This document shows positions 61,238 to 64,000 of a stretch of 64,000 nucleotides of DNA, piece by piece. This DNA is from Paenibacillus chibensis. Its GTDB lineage: Bacteria > Bacillota > Bacilli > Paenibacillales > Paenibacillaceae. The position numbers and the translations under genes were made by a program. Under the pieces are notes generated by a model. It was not told where the DNA came from. It saw only the letters and a program-made list of their open reading frames with translations, and did no database searches. The stretch's first letter is position 1; the number at the start of each line of letters is the position of its first letter. The stretch lies in assembly GCF_004001045.1 (NCBI RefSeq), contig NZ_BIMK01000001.1, positions 248,001 through 312,000 on the forward strand, in the 5' to 3' direction.

Positions 61238-61480
61238 GTTTTTCCTCGGGTTCGCAAAAATGTATAAATGTTGGCAATCCCTTGCTCCATACGTATTTAC
61301 CGTTCATACAGGCAAAGCTAAAAGCACATAGAAGGGTTTAAATCGGCCGGAAGCCGTTTAAGAAAAAGGGGGCTGCATCGTTTCGTAAAAATCCGCCAAA
61401 TTGTTACAAAGCTGTTGTTTTTAAGCTCATTTGTTCTTATATAATCATATTGTGAACGCTAACAAGGGAGAGAATTGTTT

Positions 61481-62653
61481 ATGAATATCATCTGGGCTCT
61501 GCTGATGATTTTGGGCAGCAGCGCGGCTCATCATCCGCAGAACGACAATCATCATGTTGCTAGTATTATTCAGTCTTCGATCAACTCAGCCATCATCGCT
61601 TCTCAGTCCAAAGACGTGGCGGTAAGCGCGGACAACCCGCCTGCCAAGGTAGACCCGCAAGCGAACGCTCCCAAGATAAAAGGCGTGTACGTTACGGCAT
61701 ACAGTGCTGGAGGTTCCCGAATGGCACAGCTTCTCGATTTGCTGGACAAGACGGAACTGAACGCCATGGTCATCGATATCAAGGATGACGCAGGATACAT
61801 AACATACAAAACGGACAACCCCGACTTGATTAAAAAAGGGAATCCTCAGCCTTTCATTCATGACATCAACGCTCTGATGGAACGCCTGAAAGAGCATCAG
61901 GTTTATCCGATCGCTCGCGTCGTCGTCTTCAAGGATACGGTTCTTGCCAAAAAACGTCCTGATCTTTCCTTTGTTAACAAGGATGGAACCGTATGGAAGA
62001 ACGGAAAAGGCGACAGCTTCGTCAATCCGTTCAGCAAGGAAGTCTGGGATTACAACGTCGAGATCGCCAAAGAGGCCGCCAAACTCGGTTTCAAGGAAAT
62101 CCAGTTTGACTATGTCCGCTTCCCGGAAGGCTTTGAAAAACGTGCGGATTCCTTGAAATACATCAAGAACGGCAAATCCCGCGTGGATGCCGTGGCTGAA
62201 TTCGTGCAGTATGCACGCAAGCAGCTAGCGCCCTTGGGCGTACGCGTATCGGTCGATATTTTCGGCTATGCAGCGTCCGTCCCAGCTGCGGAAGGCATTG
62301 GGCAGGACTTCAACAAAATTTCCGAAAACGTGGATGTCATCAGTCCGATGGTATATCCGAGCCACTATACCCAAGGATGGTTCGGAGCCAAGGATCCGGA
62401 CAAAGAACCTTACAAAACCATCAAAGGCTCTATGACCGACACCTTTAAGAAGCTGACTCCGCTGGAGGATCAGAAGCCGATCGTACGCCCCTGGATTCAG
62501 GATTTCACGGCCAGCTGGCTTGGAAGCGGACATTACATCAAGTATGGCAAGGCTCAAGTCGATGAGCAGATCCGCGCTTTGAAGGATATGAAAATCGACG
62601 AATACCTGCTCTGGAATGCCACGAACCGATACAGCCCTGGCGTGGATTATTAA
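61481..62653 (+). CDS. DUF4015 putative glycoside hydrolase
   Basis: The 390-residue protein has a short hydrophobic N-terminus (MNIIWALLMILGSSAA) and a TIM-barrel-like domain: IKGVYVTAYSAGG, AMVIDIKDDAGYITY, IQFDYVRFPEG, VDIFGYAAS and DVISPMVYPSHY. This matches the DUF4015 (GH13-like) hydrolases of sporulating bacilli. Secreted or membrane-anchored; the polysaccharide target is unknown. The start is ATG 61481 with GGGAGAG upstream. Confidence 0.9.
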   Translation: MNIIWALLMILGSSAAHHPQNDNHHVASIIQSSINSAIIASQSKDVAVSADNPPAKVDPQANAPKIKGVYVTAYSAGGSRMAQLLDLLDKTELNAMVIDIKDDAGYITYKTDNPDLIKKGNPQPFIHDINALMERLKEHQVYPIARVVVFKDTVLAKKRPDLSFVNKDGTVWKNGKGDSFVNPFSKEVWDYNVEIAKEAAKLGFKEIQFDYVRFPEGFEKRADSLKYIKNGKSRVDAVAEFVQYARKQLAPLGVRVSVDIFGYAASVPAAEGIGQDFNKISENVDVISPMVYPSHYTQGWFGAKDPDKEPYKTIKGSMTDTFKKLTPLEDQKPIVRPWIQDFTASWLGSGHYIKYGKAQVDEQIRALKDMKIDEYLLWNATNRYSPGVDY

Positions 62654-62670
62654 TACAATATCCCGTCCTA

Positions 62671-62698
62671 ACAACCCGGCCGATCAGGCCGGGTTGTT
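62671..62698 (+). terminator. Terminator of the DUF4015 gene
   Basis: ACAACCCGGCC (62671-62681) pairs with GGCCGGGTTGT (62687-62697), loop GATCA, then TCTT. Confidence 0.75.
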
Positions 62699-62845
62699 CT
62701 TATGCGGACCGACACCAGTACGGAGGAATGACGGCAGGATCCGACACCGGTTCCGCGATTCTCCCTGTTCAAACCAGAGCTTATGTTCTACAATAGACTC
62801 CTGTCACTCGATGTCAGAATTTCATTACTGTGAGGCTTGCCCGAT

Positions 62846-64000
62846 ATGAAACCAACCTTGACGCTTCAGCAAAAGTCGAAGCAATTTCTCGTTATACTGC
62901 TGCCCATTTTGATTACGCAAATCGCCTTGTCCGCCATTACGTTCTTCGACACGAACATGTCGGGCAAGGCAAGCTCCACCGATTTGGCAGGCGTCGCCAT
63001 TGGCTCCAGCCTGTGGATTCCTCTGCAGACCGGGCTTAGCGGCATCCTGATGGGCATGACGCCAATCGTCTCCCACTTGATGGGGGGAGGCCAGGTGAAG
63101 AAGGTCGCGTACCAAGTCATGCAGGGCCTATGGCTTGCGCTGCTCCTGGCCTTAGCCATCCTAGCCGCAGGAAGCCTCCTGCTTCCGACCATTCTTGGCG
63201 CGATGAACCTCGACCCGGATGTCCGGCATATCGCCTTCCGCTTCTTAAGCTATTTGTCGATCGGTATCATCCCCATGTTCGGTTATACGGTGATACGAAG
63301 CTTTATCGACGCGCTGGGCCAAACCCGGATGTCGATGACGATTACGCTCATATCGCTTCCGATTAATATTTTCCTGAATTACCTCCTGATTTTCGGGAAC
63401 TGGGGATTTCCGCGCCTTGGCGGCGCTGGTGCAGGCATCGCGTCTGCCATAACGTATTGGTGCGTGTTTATCATTGCGGTCGTCTTCGTGACGCGTCTGA
63501 AGCCCTTTGCTTCCTTCGGCATCTTCCGCACCTTCCACGGCGTGTCCCTGAAAGCATGGACAGAGCTGCTGAAAATCGGGGTTCCGATCGGTTTTTCCAT
63601 CTTCTTCGAAACGGCCGTATTCGCGGCCGTCACCTTGCTGATGAGCCGATTCGATACCATTACAATCGCCGCGCACCAGGCAGCGATGAATTTCGCCACG
63701 ACGCTGTATATGATCCCGCTCAGCATCAGCATGGCGCTCACGATTCTTGTCGGCTTCGAAAAGGGCTCCGGACGTCTAAAGGACGCAAGGCAGTACAGTA
63801 TTCTTGGCATCTCCTCTGCCATCATGTTATCACTCTTGACGGCCGTGGTGTTGCTTGTGGCAGGCCAATATGTCGCGGGCCTGTATTCGGACGAAAGCAA
63901 CGTGATCGCGTTGACGAAGCATTTCCTGATCTATGCGATCTTCTTCCAGATTTCCGATGCCATTGCCACGCCAGTTCAGGGGGCGCTGCGTGGGTACAAG
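62846..64000 (+). CDS. MATE family efflux transporter, 3' end cut by window edge
   Basis: 385 codons are visible. GTGAGG lies 11 bases before ATG 62846. It has at least ten membrane segments and family blocks such as QIALSAITFFDTNMSG and FGNWGFPRLGGAGAGIASAI, then VIRSFIDALGQTRMSM. It is an antiporter expelling drugs or metabolites using a cation gradient. The C-terminal part is outside the window. Confidence 0.93.
   Translation, partial: MKPTLTLQQKSKQFLVILLPILITQIALSAITFFDTNMSGKASSTDLAGVAIGSSLWIPLQTGLSGILMGMTPIVSHLMGGGQVKKVAYQVMQGLWLALLLALAILAAGSLLLPTILGAMNLDPDVRHIAFRFLSYLSIGIIPMFGYTVIRSFIDALGQTRMSMTITLISLPINIFLNYLLIFGNWGFPRLGGAGAGIASAITYWCVFIIAVVFVTRLKPFASFGIFRTFHGVSLKAWTELLKIGVPIGFSIFFETAVFAAVTLLMSRFDTITIAAHQAAMNFATTLYMIPLSISMALTILVGFEKGSGRLKDARQYSILGISSAIMLSLLTAVVLLVAGQYVAGLYSDESNVIALTKHFLIYAIFFQISDAIATPVQGALRGYK

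Overview
The window reads as chromosome of an endospore-forming, low-to-mid GC member of the Bacillales, most likely Paenibacillus or a close relative. A gerA-type germinant receptor operon, a YjcZ-like small sporulation protein, the yqhH-yqhG pair, YqzE, YugP, YhaN/YhaO, YitT, GltC-like and CshA-like genes and TnrA/GlnR-type boxes point there. So does a stand-alone B12-dependent ribonucleotide reductase behind NrdR boxes. No rRNA, CRISPR array or intact insertion sequence was seen. One tRNA, Leu(CAG), is present.

Region 1-14.3 kb is accessory and eroded. It holds a partial S41 peptidase, a 39-residue zinc-ribbon ORF under a Fur-like palindrome, a divergent DJ-1/HxlR pair with a clear operator, a DsrE-like gene and the gerA operon. 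From 7.3 to 14.3 kb, intact redox genes (NmrA-like with its Rrf2 regulator, an old yellow enzyme, an aldo/keto reductase) sit among fragments: a zinc alcohol dehydrogenase in two pieces, a group II intron reverse transcriptase, a luciferase-like monooxygenase, an EAL domain, an AraC regulator and an IS4-type transposase. The two dehydrogenase pieces face opposite ways about 5.2 kb apart, as one inversion inside a single gene would leave them.

Region 14.3-40 kb is mostly core: nrdJ, the SNF2 helicase/YqhG pair, cell-wall hydrolase and polysaccharide-deacetylase-like genes, tRNA-Leu, xpt, dedA, ykvI, and the YhaO/YhaN nuclease-ATPase pair. It continues with a glycosyltransferase, a diguanylate-cyclase-like protein and two RsmF-type rRNA methyltransferase paralogues flanking a HAD phosphatase and RsuA.

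Region 39.8-64 kb holds a pyrD-alarmone synthetase pair, an L,D-transpeptidase, ferredoxin, dinB, cimA, a ResA-like thioredoxin and a JAMM protease. Next is the operon amt - GlnD/DUF294-like nucleotidyltransferase - DEDDh exonuclease, whose promoter carries two TnrA/GlnR-type boxes. Then come a MerR regulator, YugP, a GltC-like LysR regulator, a rhomboid protease, tpx, a CshA-type helicase with a long leader, YitT, a DUF4015 glycoside hydrolase and a MATE transporter cut by the window end. The amt operon, with a nucleotidyltransferase where a PII protein would be expected, is the best candidate for an under-described system.
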